Shown in pieces: positions 13,801 through 28,478 of a stretch of 64,000 nucleotides of DNA. The translations under genes were made by a program, and so were the position numbers. The stretch's first letter is position 1, and every line of letters begins with the position of its first letter. The stretch is from Centropus unirufus (lineage: Eukaryota; Chordata; Aves; Cuculiformes; Centropidae), in contig VYZI01000194.1 of the NCBI GenBank assembly GCA_013397695.1, positions 1,281,066-1,345,065 on the forward strand, written 5' to 3'. Under the pieces are notes generated by a model that saw only the letters and a program-made list of their open reading frames with translations, was not told the DNA's origin and did no database searches.

Positions 13801-16800
13801 ATCTCAAAATTGAAGTGATCAAGATTTATATGCAGAACTGCGATTGCAGAACGATGCAATTCTCATCTAGAATTGATATTTTGGCTATGAAAGGAGAAAA
13901 ACAGTAGCATCTTCCCTCACAGATATCTTCTGAAAATGTGCTTATCAAAGACGGGAAAACTATTGAGTGTTGCAGTAGTTGTACAAGAAATTCAGCCTCA
14001 GAGCGGAGATGATGCATGATGAACATGTGTGGAATATGTCTGTCATTTTAGGTTTATTGTTCAGTATTATCCATCTGATGAGTACCTTCTGTTTTCTACA
14101 ATGACATCTGTGTCCTCTGGAATTAAAGATTATACCAAAGGTCCTGCATATAATGGGGCTGGTTTCTGGACTTTTTAGTTTTGTTAGCATCTAAATTTTC
14201 AACCTTTATTGTCTTTTAATTCCTTATTTTTTGCATTAGGAATTTTTACTCCATCCTGTTAGCAATAAATTAGCTGCTTTAAGTAAAAATCAGTATGTCT
14301 AAATCCTTCTGTGTGAGGGAATTAATTTAGTTCATTTTACTTGAGCACATGTCTGGTAAGCCATGTGCAGCTGCTGCTCTAAAATTCTGTGAACTGAGTT
14401 AATATTTAGAAGAAGGAGAAAAGTCAACGGCCAGATGTTTTCCAGATTGTTTGTATGGCAGCAAATTTTAGTTTATTAGCAAAATATGTACCGTCAGGTC
14501 TGTTCTAATCCATGCTACACCCATGACAGTACTACTATAGGATACCTTTTTGTTTGATACTAATATAACAAACTATACATATAGCCTCATACTTTCAGAA
14601 TGGAATGCAGAAATTAGTTTCTCTGTAAAATATTTAATTTTCTTTAATATGTCGAGATACGGCATATTTGGAACAGAACTGTTTCTAATAACTTCTTAAC
14701 ATCTCACTGAAAATCTTTCTTGTACTTCAAAGTGTTTCAGTGCAGAAAGTTGCTGCACTGCTGTATGGATGTCTATCCAGTCAGATTCTCTTTTATTTTA
14801 GCTGTCCAACTACTAGGATTGGAACCCTAGCACATTTGTTGAAGGCACTCATCCACAGTTTTATTTGAGCCCAAATCTCTTCAAAATTGAATATGGATTT
14901 GCAGATAGAGTTCTTCTTCCAGAAGAAGAACCTATCCTGCATGCCATGGGACCTGGAATAGAGTCTGGTACATTGTGCAGATTGTGATGGGACTTACTCC
15001 AGAGTATCCTGTCTGTATTTATGTATTGGCAACATACATCATACTTGGACTTCTGGAAAAGGTGTACTAGCTCTTTTCTGTACCGGTATTACTCTCGCTT
15101 CACATTTGTGAGTTAAGAGTCTAAATAGACCCACTAACTCTTGTGTATTCGGGGATACATATATGATATGTAAAAAATTCCTGAAAATTCAGCATGCAGG
15201 TACTTTCTTTTTGCATTTTAAGAAACTCAGAAAACCTTACCTTTTGTTTTATTTACAAGTAATTTTAGTAAGTAGAATTGGGATTACTGCAGTGGCAGCT
15301 GTCATTTATGTTACACAGCCTATTTAAATTAATGTTTCCTTTGGTATATGTGTAGTGGATTATGCCATTTTTCCTCTTCCCTGGACTAAAATGGGATTTG
15401 CACTCTTCAGGGCCCTCTCTTCCCAGGAATTTGCTGTAGGCAGATTTTTCTCGGCCTAGTTCCATTATCAATTATATATTGACTCCACTGCTAATTCAGC
15501 AAAGATTACCAAAAAACACAGGTTCAAGTCTGTTTAGGGGACTTCAGGTTGCTCCTGCTGAAATCAGGTTACTAGCTTCACTCCAGTGGAATTAGGAATT
15601 AGTGGAGGAATTAGAGAAAACAGTGACATAATAATGAAACAAGTGTTGGCTGTTCAGTGGATCTACTTGATTTTCTATCAGTGGAAAGCAAATTCACTCC
15701 TGAAGTTATATTTCTATGTTAAGAACTAACTTGTTGCAGAACAGTACTGAAACCTCGTTTGTATTTATTTCTGACATTTTCATCTGTTTTATTCCTCTCA
15801 GAACTGATGTCTATTGGACTTTTTTATACATTATTACTTGTGTGTATCTTGTAATTTTATAGTCAAAGTCAGATAGAGGGGCATAATAAAATTATGGAAA
15901 GCATATGGAAATTTCGCCTGTGTTACATATCAATAAGTATGCGTGCATACTATAAATATACCAAAGAGGTATTTTGTCACTATAAAAGAGAATATGTTGG
16001 CAGTTTCCCAGTGCTAAAAAAATCATGTATGAGATGAAACTATATATTTATCTCACACAAGTCATTAATATTTTATCAGAGATCTATTCCAGTGATATTG
16101 AGAAAGTACAGAGGTCTACAGTGCACAGTTATTCATACTGTATGCACTCTTCTCTTTGGTGAGGTGTACATATTAGATTAGAAATGATTCAATAGAAATG
16201 AGTGGATAAAAATACCACGGTCTTTATTGCTATTTAAATAAAATCCCATGCACTGAAGTATATGCCTCCAACAGGAGCAAAAGCACTACTGAAAAAGCTT
16301 TTCCTAATTACGTGTAGCTGATGAATGGAAAGAAGTTCCAATCAGTACATAGTGCTAAAGTATTCAAGTCTGGCTTGTAGTTTGTCTCAGGACTGTTTCA
16401 ACTCACAGACATTGTGCTATGGCATTTTATGTCTTGAAAAATACTGCTTGTTGACTGGCATCTGTGGCTTACGCATTTTTTTAAATTTTATTTGAAGGGG
16501 TAGCCTTTATTTGGCCATCTTAATTACAGTGCTACCTCAGATAATTTTTCTGCATCTCAGTATCACCTTTTAAAATTTATAGTTTCTTTCTCAAGAAAGG
16601 GAATATTTATCTTTTCTGTATGAAAAGATGAAACATCATCAGTATGAAGTATTTCTGTGATTAAGACTGACCCAGAGAAATTTCCTCTGACTTAAATAAG
16701 TCAACATTTCACTGAATTTATTTTAATAGGCCTTCTCCCAGTGATGCAACAGTTTGTCCAGACAGGGCAAAATCATCATAGGGGAACTGCATAAATCCTG

Positions 16801-19199
16801 AGCTTCTTTTTGCCATTGTGGGTTTCTTAACCTGGTATTTCATGAGTGACTGGTTAATGGCTTGCTGGCAAGTGATTCTGGTCCACATGAACAAGGAGGA
16901 CAATAGATGTCTTTGCTATATGACTCATGTAAAGATGAATCCAAGAAGAATATGCCTCTCTGGGGAAAATGAATGAGTGAAGTTATTCCATATGCCATAT
17001 AAGAGAACAGTTAGAAGATTTTGGAGAGTCTCTATTACCTAGGAGTACTACATTATTTAGAAAGATGTCTGCCGTTGTGCGTATACTTGTACATGAGTCT
17101 TCAAATTTTCCTACCTGACCGGGATACACAATTAATAGAACAAACAATGTACACGAGCCCATACACTGATCTTCATCGTTTTCATTGAAACTTTCAAAAT
17201 AGATTTATTTAATATATCTTCTCCTTATTTAAAGGATGTTGTGTAAACTATTAGTGCAATTTAGGGGAACATATATACAGCTTTGAACTTGATTGAAGGA
17301 AGCAAGTTTAAACTGCTATTTTCTAGTGTTGTCTTCCCTGAGATTAATATTGACCAGTGTTTTATGCAACCAAAGTCCTGATGTCAGGCTGCTTATGTTC
17401 AGTAGTATATTGTTTCAAAATTTCTAATTCCAAAATTCTCTGCTATCCAAGATGTTCTATGTCTCAATACATATATAAGAATGCTAGAAACATATTGACA
17501 ACATTTAATTGTTGCATTCTTTGTAATGTTTATCAGAAGTGAATTACAATTTCTGTAACTCTGGCAGGATTTATGGCTACCGGATTATATTTGAATATCT
17601 ACAGTAGAATAATGACACTTCCCTATAAATCAAAACCCTGTTAGACTAACCAGTAATTCATACTGTCTCAAAGAGATGGTTCTGCTTTATCAACTTCTAG
17701 AGTTTATCAGCTGCTAATTTCCTAAATACAAATCAAGGTTTATAGATTCTTCCAGAGAAAGGTGCTGATGAACCAGCCTCCTAGTGCTTCAGCTCCACGA
17801 GACTGGGTGGTCTCATTAAAAATTACAGGATCTATTAAAAACCTGTTTGCATACAGGCATTCATTCTAGCATAAGCAAAGCAGAGTGTACTAAACTTGTT
17901 CTATTTACTTTCCGTGAGGACTACAAATCTGCGAAGGACTGTAATTATTTTGAAATCAGATGGTTATTTTCACTGGAAACATAAGTGTTTTGCTTTTCTG
18001 TCTTTCCCAGTTAGGATAAAGAGTTTCTAGAGTTTCTTTTAACTAAATGAAAAGGTTAAGCTATCCTCTTGAAAAAGACCTTAATATTTCTTTAATACTC
18101 ACAAACAAATGTTGGACCATCCATAAATGCATAAACTCATTGCATTTATACAAATAATTTAAATAATGAGTGTAAACTCTCAGATAATGCTTGGAGCATA
18201 ATCTAGGTCTGTATCATGAGCAGATAATAATATTAAGTTACTATTTAGGAAGTCCTAGAAAAATGTTCTGTTTTAATGCAGACTGCATCTATGTGACTGT
18301 GTGTCTTATTCACAGTGTCGGTCAGGTGAACTTAACTGAATTTTGTACCATTTTTATTGTTTTTATCATCTCTCCTCCTTACACCTTCTGTTCTACTAAT
18401 CTCCTTTCATATTTAATTTTTTTCCTTCTTGTCAAGATTCAGTACCACTTTTTTATGATGGCACTCTAATTTCATGATTTGTCGTACTTCTTCTACTTGA
18501 TCACTTGTGTTTGCATTTAAATAAATGAATGTGTATATGAATATGTATATATGAATCTGATTCAGGCAGGTGATTTTCTCTTGCCGTTAATGATATGCTT
18601 TGGAAAAAGCACATATGAATTGGATTGTAAGTTGCATAGATGCCAGCAGTTGGATTTGCAAGTGCTACCCCCAGGGATGGATACTTCTAATGTGTTGGGT
18701 ACTCAGACGTCATGTAGTTACATTTATAGTAGGTCCATGTTTGAGCAATAGCAATCAGGTATGAAGTGCTATAGGATCATAATGCTGCTCTTTGAGATAC
18801 CGTGCTTTCTAGTGAATCCATGAGACTCCATCAAACTCTTCCATCTGGAAATGGTAAATTCGTGCAGTTATTGAAAACAGAATCCCTTTTCCCTTTTCTC
18901 TCCTTAAATGCAATGCAGGCTGGCTTGTTTTGACTGCCCTGTTTTTCTTAAAATGGACTGCTCCAAATGCTCTCATGCTGTGCAACGAAGCATGAGTGTT
19001 TTGCAAATGGTACTGGCCCGCGTGCTGAGTGAGGAGGCAGAGGTCTTCCTGTATAATCCGATTTCAATCAACTCACCCTAATCACTACTGATAGTTGCAA
19101 AATTTAGCCTGGATCTGCTTTGGTAATCTAGATTGACAGGAGGTAAAAGTAAAGGGACAGAAGGGCAGAGGAACAAAGAGAACCAAGCAGGGACAGTGA

Positions 19200-19360
19200 T
19201 TTTCTGCTTCTGCTTCCACTTCTGGGACGCGTGTCTGTGCTGGCGGGTGCACCTAGGGCTGCGGAGGAGGTGCCAGGACAACAGGTGCTTTCGAACGGGG
19301 CTGGAGCGGCAGCCACCACGCTGAGGGGACACACGACACGACAGGTACCTGTGCGACCTG
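19200..19360 (+). promoter_or_regulatory. small CpG-containing patch, candidate promoter
   Basis: In otherwise CpG-poor DNA this segment carries a cluster of CpG dinucleotides (for example in gggacgcgtg, cgaacggggctggagcggc and cacgacacgac). It lies about 520-680 bases upstream of the candidate signal-peptide exon at 19882. A tissue-restricted promoter with a weak CpG cluster would fit, and the gacag/gtacct junction at about 19347 could be a 5'-UTR splice donor. No convincing TATA box was placed. This is inference from composition and position only. Confidence 0.3.
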
Positions 19361-19881
19361 TTTGCCTGCATTATTTATTGACATTGAGATCTTAATTCTC
19401 TTTATTACTTGAAAGATCCCAGGGTTGTGAAATATTCAAGCATAGCAGCAGTTAAACAGTGCGGCCAGCAGCCGGATGTCTCGTTGATATCCTCGGAGGG
19501 TGAGAGGCTTCCAGTTGGAGGGCTTCATTCCCTACAAGCTCAGAGCTTGGGTGGAAGCTTAGTGGACAACCAGGCACTGCATTTTGCCAGTGGAAGAGGG
19601 AAGTGCCTGTGAGAATGGGTCCTTCTAACTTTCCATTTTAACTTTCTCAAGAGGAGCCAACTTTGGATTTAATGGATATACAAGAATACAGCCCGCTACT
19701 GCTGAAGACAGGTATTTTGCAAAGATTTGTCTCAGTTTGACTGGATTGTACACTGGGAAGAAAAATGACTTTTTTTATTGTTACCTGACTGCATGCTTAA
19801 TGTGCCTGTGTCAGCCAGGCTAAGGGACTATACTCCCTGGGATAACAAAGGCACCTGGAATACACCTCCATCTGACTTTCC

Positions 19882-19962
19882 ATGCTGGTGACGCTGTTAT
19901 TGGTCGTCTCAGCCCTGCATGTTGCCATGCCAAAAACACCCAAGGCTAAAAATGTGTCCTGG
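19882..19962 (+). CDS. candidate first coding exon of a secreted or membrane protein
   Basis: An ATG at 19882 opens 27 codons that run to TGG at 19960-19962 and abut GTAAGT at 19963, a near-consensus splice donor (phase 0 exon end). The peptide starts MLVTLLLVVSALHVA, a typical short hydrophobic signal-peptide core with a small residue at the probable cleavage point. It continues with a basic, proline-containing stretch ending in KAKNVSW, which has an N-glycosylation sequon (NVS). Reading past the donor gives a stop within five codons, consistent with an intron. The ATG context (tttccATGC) is weak, which lowers confidence. A small CpG cluster lies upstream. I could not recognise the protein family and found no second exon that I trust downstream, so the gene is left unnamed. 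Chance occurrence is possible because the exon is short. Confidence 0.4.
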
Positions 19963-22900
19963 GTAAGTACAAAAATATGAACAAAGTTTGTATAAGCATG
20001 CGTATTTTTAGATATGTATGGTTCTCTATATAAATAGAATTAAATAGACTGAGGTGTAAGGTAGGTTAAAAAATCGTGATTTAATATAGTTATTACAATT
20101 ATTCCTAAGAATTAAGGAAAAAACCCAACATTAATTGGAACACTGGTATTTTGCAGGAACTATATTTGGGAATATTAATATGATCAGTTTTCAGCTTAAC
20201 TGTTTTTGATACATTTCACCTGTGCTAGTAAAGGTTTAGCGCTACTACCTTTTAAATCAACTGCAAAATTGTTGGGGCTTTCAGGGTACAGGATCAAGGC
20301 CTTAAGAGCAAGATTTAAAAATTTGGAGGGGTTTAATGCTTTTAGTTCTATTTTAGTTTCTATGTTTTTTATGTTTCAGTGATTTGTGACTGTAGGTATT
20401 CCTTATGTATAGTATGATTCACATCTTTAAACATTATTATAAAAGTCCCAGTAATTTGTAATAAATAGAGATGAGGAAGTTTATGTTTGGTATCTTTACA
20501 GTTGACTTTCTTCATTTTTACTAAGATAATACATTGTTATTTTATCCTTATACATTATTTTTGTGTCGGAAAATCGGATTCCCTGTTATGGAAGAAAGTA
20601 AGCCACGAAATATAATTCTAGAGTAAGGAACAGTGTCCTTTCCTAACCTCTATCACATATGATTATACAACACTGCTCACACGCAGCCTGCTCTACCAAA
20701 CAAGCAAAGTCCCAAATCTTGCCCCAGTTCTGTTGCCTGTAACTGCATTACCTTGGCTACAGTGCTGGGGTTGTTTGGGAATAAAGGGCATCACTGCTAG
20801 ACATGGGGATACAGATACCTTCTCGGCGACTACTCAGTGATTAATAGCTATGCAAATGTGTTAAATTTTAGATTATTTGGAAATCTGTGTGTGTTCATGA
20901 AGCAGGCTATGGCTGTTTATAAGCCTACATCTCCCACATTAGGAACTGAAGGATAAACTGCTCACATACACACTAAGCCTAATGGGAAATAAAAATCTCT
21001 TATGTTTGCAGCTATGATTGTCTCCAAGTTTAGATATTTAAAATAGCTATTTCTGCTGAATATCTTGGGAATGACAAGGTCCTTACCCTTATCAGTAATT
21101 ACACGCTGTGGAATAATCACCAAGAATAAAAAAAGTAAACCCTTTCTCCCACTCCATACTTTCGCTACCACTTTACACACAAAGGATAACAGGTGCTGTC
21201 ATAAAAACAGTAAATTTTTATAATGATTTCAATTGAATAATTGATACAAAGTGTATATATTATGGCATAGCTCTGTATTGTAAACAGCAGTACCCCTCAA
21301 TTTTTTTCACCTAACCCATAGTTATAAATGTGAAATATCTAAGCTCTAAACTAATTTGTAAAACCCAGTGCAAAATGGCGTTTTACAGGCTTGGAGCTGT
21401 GTGCGATGTAAAGAAATAAAAGTAGCATCCAAGCCACTGGAGCTTTTGGGATTACTTCTATTGTATGTCGTGTCTTTCTCCTTAAAAATATATAAATAAA
21501 ACTGCAAAAGTTTGGCAAGTATTTCTGACTTTTGAATTACTTGTATTCTACTGGAAATTTGTATTTGTAACTGGATATCTGGTTAAGATACAATGCAAAA
21601 GGAAGAAATTCATGGTTCTATAAAAAGACTATTTTTTTTTAATGTAACTCTTATATTCACCTCCTTCCCTTTTGTTTCCTAGGGGAGGGGATATCTTTAG
21701 TCACTTCATCCATCTTTGGCAATGTAGGGTAAAAGTTAATTGCTACTAAGGGATGGAAGGTATAATTTCCTTAGTAAGTATAAAGATAATTTTTTGAGCA
21801 GTACCTTAAATGGAAAATAAATAGAATTGCTATTGCACTGAGGATGCCTAAAAGAAGTAATGAGTATGTTTCAGAGCGTAATAATGGGGAATTATAGTGC
21901 TCTAACATTTTGAAAACCTGAGATACCCTGCAGTGAAGTACGAGGGAACCTTACATTATCTGATACCTACTTAAAATATCACTTGGTTACGATCTGAACA
22001 AATGGAGATTATCAACTCCCTGAAAATCCGGAATTTGACTCTGGAAGTTTTACCTGTCTGGTAATTTGATGTTGTCTTTTTTGCACAGTCAGTGCAAATA
22101 TGAGGGTCGAAGGCTTTACCAGAAGGGTGTTTGCAAGAAAAAGTTTTGGCAGTAACCCAAGAAAGCACTTCAGCATTTGAAATCTCAGCTTATTTCTCAC
22201 CTGCTTAAAACTTAAGCTTATGGTCAACTAATTGGCAGTCATCATTTTTGCTAAATTTTAGTTATTCTGTAGTTAAAGTCGGCATTTGATCCTTGGGTCT
22301 TTAGAATACAAATATTTAAGGATGGAAGCTTCACTGTGCTGGTGTATTTTTATACAAAAAACTGCTTTGTACAAAAGATTACTTTCTCACGTCTTCAAAG
22401 AGCTGAGGAATCAACAAGTTCTTGGTGGGTTGTTTCTTCCCGAGCAGCACTTCAGGTAACATTTGATAGATCTGCATAAGTTTGATACAGGCTGTAGTTT
22501 CTAGACATGTGAATTCCATGCAAACAGTCTTGAGGAAAGCTTTGGTCACTGCTGCACATGATGGGTGGCATTTCATTTGCAGTAAAGGGCCGTGGAGGAG
22601 CCATGGTGACTTTAGTTTTAAATTGTGTAGAGAATATTTGCACTTCTGTCTCGAAAGGCTGTTGGTGCTGCCACTTATGAATGTTTTTGAAAATTACTGG
22701 GAAAAACTAAGGCTGACCTAGACATGATGAGTATGAAGTGTTTGTCATTGAATGCCTTAGGGTTTTTTATATTTGATTTGCAAAATGTTTAATTATCCCT
22801 CCTGAAATATTTTTGTTATTTTTTTTTCCTGTACACAAGAATTTAATTTTTATTGTCTAGTATAATTAATATGGTTCTACGCCTGTTGATGAAATATGTC

Positions 22901-23821
22901 TTCCCAATATTTTCTTTAAACTGTTCTGCCAGTTTGTTTTACTGATATATTACAGAACTGAACACATGCAAATATTCACTTTAATTTTGTACCTGATGTC
23001 ATTTTCAAGGGTAGCGTGATCTTACAGAGTTCCAGATAGAGACTTTTTTATTCCTATCCCAATGTCCTCTGGCTTTTGGAGCCATGCAAGTCCTGCTAGA
23101 GGGCTGCAAACCTTGACTCCGTGCCAAGGCAACCTACTAAGCAGAAAGGTCATTGAGCCACAGATATGCAAAAACAATTTCTGGCTCTGTAGCTGAAAGC
23201 TGTGGAGCCTCCTCCCATGCCCTGCTGCCAGTAGTTATAGATAGTGGTACACACAGCAAAAAAAGGACAAAGGTTGTGTGCCACTTTGGTAGAGTAACTC
23301 TTCCCTGAAAGACAGGTTTGGGTGGGTAGGAAATATACTGCATTGCGATTACTCTAAGTAGGATGCTTAAGAGTGCATGCACAGTACATTTCTGCTTTAA
23401 TCAAGTTGTCAGTATTATTATTTAAAAGATAAATCTTGATTGCAAAGTATCCTTTATCTGTGTCCTTTTACTTCATAAGGCTCTTTGTCACACACCTACC
23501 ATCACTCAAATTCAAAGGAGTGGAATTTACAGAGGAGGAAGACTGACAATTATGTCATTAACTAAATTACAATTCCTGGTGAATTCCCTGAGCTAATAAA
23601 AGGGACCAATGTTTCTATCGCACTTCATTACTTAAGAAGTTATGTGGTGGTACATGTTTACCATGGTACAGAAAGTGAGGGATGAAAGAAGAAACATAGG
23701 ATTTAAACAGTGAAATATGCTTGTTCTAGCTCAGAATGTTTCAAGAGGAGATGGGGCCTCTGTGGAAAAATGTGAAGTTTGGTTAAATTCAATTGGAAGC
23801 TCATTAAATATGGAGTAATTT

Positions 23822-23935
23822 GAAAAAAAAAAAAAGGAGAAGAGGATGAAGTGGTCAAAGAAAAAAAGGAGGGAAGAAGATAAATTTATAAGGGAGAAAA
23901 GGGAGATAAAGACAAAACAGGTTTGAATCTTAAGA
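23822..23935 (+). repeat. purine-rich low-complexity tract
   Basis: The + strand here is mostly A and G, with a 13-A run and repeated gaggaag/agaaaa elements, broken only by a few pyrimidines near 23855 and 23885. Such tracts are simple-sequence DNA. Confidence 0.75.
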
Positions 23936-26566
23936 TAAGTGATGGTATTAGGAAACATTAAAACATGCAGAAACACAAGGAGGAGGATGTGGCTGCATTA
24001 TGAGTTCTGGTTTTGTGTCTGCATTTGGAGTCAACTTAAAAATAGGACACTAAACAATTAATTTTGAAGAACAGATAGTGGAAAAATCATGAAAAAAAAA
24101 AGGATGAGTATTGATCCTTTGAGGAGATTGCTTGTAGTTACAAAAGTGGATGAAGTCAGGAAATACTACAGATGGAAATGTCACTTGTCTTTAGCACAAG
24201 AGTAAAGCTATTGCTCATTTCAAGGGGGGGTTCTGTGTTCTTACTGGATGGTAGGCAAGGATCTGATGGAATGTCTAAGTAGAGAACTTACTGACTGCAA
24301 CACTATCTCTGTGGGCTCAAAGGTCTCTCCATGCAGCAACTGGAGTAGGGTATGGTGTGAGAGGCTACTGATTACTTAACTCTGGCTCATATTGAGGACT
24401 TCATCCTTTGTTAAGTCATGGCTCTTGACATTTAAAGATTGACATAGCTGAAACTGCTGTAGATATTTTTGGCTGAAAACCAATATTATTGACAAAAAAA
24501 AAAAAGTATCATGTTGCTACACTATGTATGAAGTGGTGTTTCTTCTCAGTAGATCAATAAGGAGCTGTTTTGGTTCTGTCTCATCCTGGCCTAATGTGTG
24601 CTGATGTGATGTTCATTCTGTCAAATAAGCATGGACTGAAATGACATTCTCATTTGCTTTCCCTCTGGCTATTATCAAGTCTTTAGTCTCTATTGCAGAT
24701 AGCTCTTTGCCTCCTCAGCTGATAGGGCAAGCTTCCTTGGTGAAGTTTTGATTAAGACTGTCTCTCTCTGCTGGCAGTCCAGCGTTTTTCTGTTAGTAGA
24801 GGGAAGCCTGGGTTGTCTCCACTATTCAGAGGGAAACTTGTGGGTCAGCTCTGGTGGCCCCTGGTTTGCCTCCCTTTGGTTGCACGGAACTCAAGTGATG
24901 TGCTACAGAATGTTCAGGGGATTCAAAGCACTAGGAAACAAAAGACAAAAAGCTCAATTACATCTTATCCCATCCTCTAGTTTTTCTTGAGCTTCTTTAC
25001 CAGTCTAATTCCCACTGATTTTAGTTGGAGCTATGCGTAGTCTGATTAGCAGAAAGGTTGTCAGGGAATGCAGAATGCAAAGTAATCTTCTGTAAGGCAG
25101 AGGGCTTGCTGCCCTTGAAATTTCTGAAATAATTCCCCTTGAATGAAGAGAACCAGGCTTCTGCCTGTGCCCTTACAGTTGCTGGACTGTACCTGCAGAG
25201 TCGCATTTACGATGGTTTCTGCGAGCAGTGATAATCCATGTGTGCAAGGCTGTGTGATGGCGCTCAGTCTGCTGGCATGGGTAGTCTCGGCTGGATGTGG
25301 GTGGTACATCCCTATGGATAACAGTGCTTGACTCAGGCAGATCGCTTGGTTGTGATCCTGTTTGAAAAATAAATTAATGATACATTTCAAATTAATTTCA
25401 TTAGTTTTAGTATTTCACCTTTATGAGCAGTGTGCTGAGTTTGTGACTACCAGGAAGAAATTCTAAAGAGGCAGGAGGACTTTTTAAACTAATGAGACGT
25501 TAGCTTTCCCAGAATACTTTTCCTAAATAGTGTGAAATACCATATGTAAGGATTCACTACAGATGTTTCTTTGCCATTCCTACTCTCCACAGATGTTTGT
25601 AACCACTCAGGTATAAAGGGGAAGGTAAGAGGAATGAGTTCTCTCTTTTTCAAGATTTAAGAGTTAGGAGGTTTTTTAATTTCAAGTGTTGATAAAAAAG
25701 TTGAAGTTGATCCCAGTTGACCCAGTCACAACCGATTTCAGCTGCCTTGTACTGTTTTGACAAAGAAAAATTTCTTGAGACCTTCAGTTTATTCTGGGGT
25801 AAAGGAGAGAGCAGGAAAAAAACACAAAATTGACTTCAAAGGTAATGTTGTTTGAGATGAAATAGAAAACAAAATAGCAGAAGCATTTGTAGATAAAAGG
25901 AAATTATGCCTGTTTTTTTTTTTTTGTAATATTGGTACTGGCCTTTGACATTAAAATCTGAATACAGGTATGTCAGCTGTATATTATAGTGGGTTAGTTA
26001 TTTCTGTTGTAATTTCCCTTTTTCTTTTATAATTTTTTTTGCCACTATTAAAATCAGAGCAGCAATATAAATTTTCAGTGGATTTCCCCCATATTTAAAT
26101 TAAAAAGATTAAAAAGGATGTAGGTCTGCTGTTACTTAAATTGATGACAAATTACTAGGTAAATATTGCATTTTTAAAGGCATAAATGGGCTCAGAGTAT
26201 TTAAAGTGTAAGGTTTATTTTTTGAATGGTACATGACAAATTTAACATGTAACTGTATAAGTATTTATGAGTTCTTCACTGAGATCATCAGTGCATTAAT
26301 GGGAGAATTATTCCTAAAAATATGATAGCCAAGGGAAATAGAAAGGGAGAGACAAAAGCAGCTACCGGACATTTTAGGCTGAGAACACACTGCGTCACTA
26401 GGAAGAATTTATGAATATTATGGAAGATGGGGAGGTTTTAATCCTTTCATGTTTGATTAATGTTATATATGATATAGAAATGTTATGTTGGCTTTGGACA
26501 GACTGGGACTGTATGTTCGGGCTATAAAATTTGTTGTTTGGATTCATTTTGCTCTCTTTTAAAAAT

Positions 26567-26604
26567 CCCTTTGCTCATTTCAGTTTCCTTTTGCTCATTT
26601 CAGT
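26567..26604. repeat. near-exact tandem duplication of about 19 bp
   Basis: The string ttgctcatttcagtt occurs twice in close succession, each copy preceded by a cctt/ccct variant, giving a two-copy tandem array with one or two differences. Confidence 0.8.
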
Positions 26605-28478
26605 TGCTAAATTTCAACTGAGACTCTGCTTGTGTGGACAAGGCCAGAACCATAATCACCCCTTGCCAGCTAAAGCAGCTTTACAACTCAGCAACTGATA
26701 AATTGTATTCTATCATGAGAAAGAAACAAAAAAATCTAATTTCAAGTATATTTAAAACCATTAAAAGGTATTAATGTAATTCTAATGAATTATTAATCTA
26801 ATATTGATGTCTGTAATTAGTTTAACTTAGCTAGTTTTCAATTTAAGATATTTCACAAATTATTGTTCTGGTTCTGTTAATTGTAATATTTTTCTCAATA
26901 TCACAGAGACTTTCATTATGGGATTTTTCCCATTGTAAATAGAAATGAAACAAGCTGTATGCCAGCTATTTCAGTGCTGACAATTGGACTCTTGCAAGGT
27001 CACTTACAAAATCTCATAAACTTAATTAAGTTCTTTTGCAAGCTTTGACGTGAAGAAGAAGTTGAGAAATGTTGGATTGCCAGAAATATCAAAGTGTTCC
27101 CAGTGCTACAGCCAACAAAGCGGCAGGAGAGGGGACAGGGCAGAACAGGGCCGTGCTCTTTAGTTCCTGGCAAAATGACACAAAGATAAAGCAAAGCCTC
27201 TTAAGTGACTTTCCAACTTTCTTCTGAACAAACTGTACTCTCAAGTATTATTCGGATGTCATCAGCCCTGTTATGTGCTTAAACTTGCAATAAAAGGGTA
27301 AGAAATTATCTCTGATGTTTGTTTGAAGCCTGTGCTGATTTAACCTGTGCGTGCTGTCTAGCAGTGCGAGGAGAGCGCTAGGTATGATTATACTACATTT
27401 CTGATGAATAAAATAACATCAGTCACACGTCTTTCTACACTGTCATCTGAGCAAACATTTCAGTCTTTTCACCTGTTTTAGGAATGATTTGGGATGTGGG
27501 CTGCGCTGCAACACGTGTTGTTGGGTCTGGTTTTCTCCGTCAGATGATGTCATGTCACCTCTGTACACTGTTGGACTGGCAGTCTTATTAAATAAATAAA
27601 ACCCATGGCCCACCTTTCCAAAGCCAATGGGAAGTTTATTTTATATTAATCCTGTAATCCAGTAGGAGCCTGCAGGGCTGCAGTCCCTGTGCCTGCATCC
27701 CAGTGCTGGTCTGAAGGGCTGGGAAGGAAACCCGAGGCTCCAAGTAGGGTGTTCAGCTGGTGTGCATGACTTGGAGTGAGGTTGGTGTGAGGAAGGAAAA
27801 TACTTCTCTTTCTGAAGCAAAGCCAGTCCTCATTGTTAGCTTAGCAGCACAGCAGTTTAATCCAGTACCATCATTTCTAAGCTGCCTGTGGGAGGACCTG
27901 ACCTGCAGGGATCAGGTCTGAGGCTGCTTTATAAGCATCCCCAAACACCACAGGTCATGGTATCAATCTGCTGACCCTTATTTTCCATCCTCCAAAGTTC
28001 CTCCCCTTTCCCACTCCTCATTTCCACCCAAATAAACAGCAGTCCCTTAATAGCTCTTTTTTTTCCCCTATAGATCTGCATTTTGGTACATCTGACAGTG
28101 TTATATAGGGCTGTATACCACCTTACTGATAGCATTGCCTACACACCAGTTTGACGGTCATGGAGCAAGGCTCACGTAGGGATGGGTAAAGAAGGCAGTG
28201 GTACCTCTCTAAATCTGAATTGCTACTCAGGAAAACAATGTGCTCATTGACCAGATCAAAAAAATCTTGCCGGCTTTAATTAGAACTGTTTTTTGTGGGC
28301 AAATCAAGCACCCATGAAGAAATGTTTTTTGCATTTCAGCCTTTCCTTTACATTTCTCTAAATGACTTGGCAAATTTGAAAGAGATTATTTGAAGAGACG
28401 TTTTGTAGGTGACCTCTTCCAAGGGACGAAATATCTGGTTTGTTTTTAAAGTGGCTCTTTTGAAATTATGTTTGTAAC

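Larger units (their letters stand above)
2046..19030. other. AT-rich gene-free stretch
   Basis: No exon, RNA gene or full mobile element was recognised here. Open frames are short, occur on both strands and lack recognisable domains. Visible landmarks are an exact 18-bp tandem duplication (3521-3556), a C-run/A-run/(CCAA)n block (7787-7860) and a slightly less AT-rich patch near 12.65-12.95 kb. One short frame at 4306-4500 ends on a donor-like site and is discussed as a finding only. The character fits intron or intergenic DNA. Confidence 0.6.
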
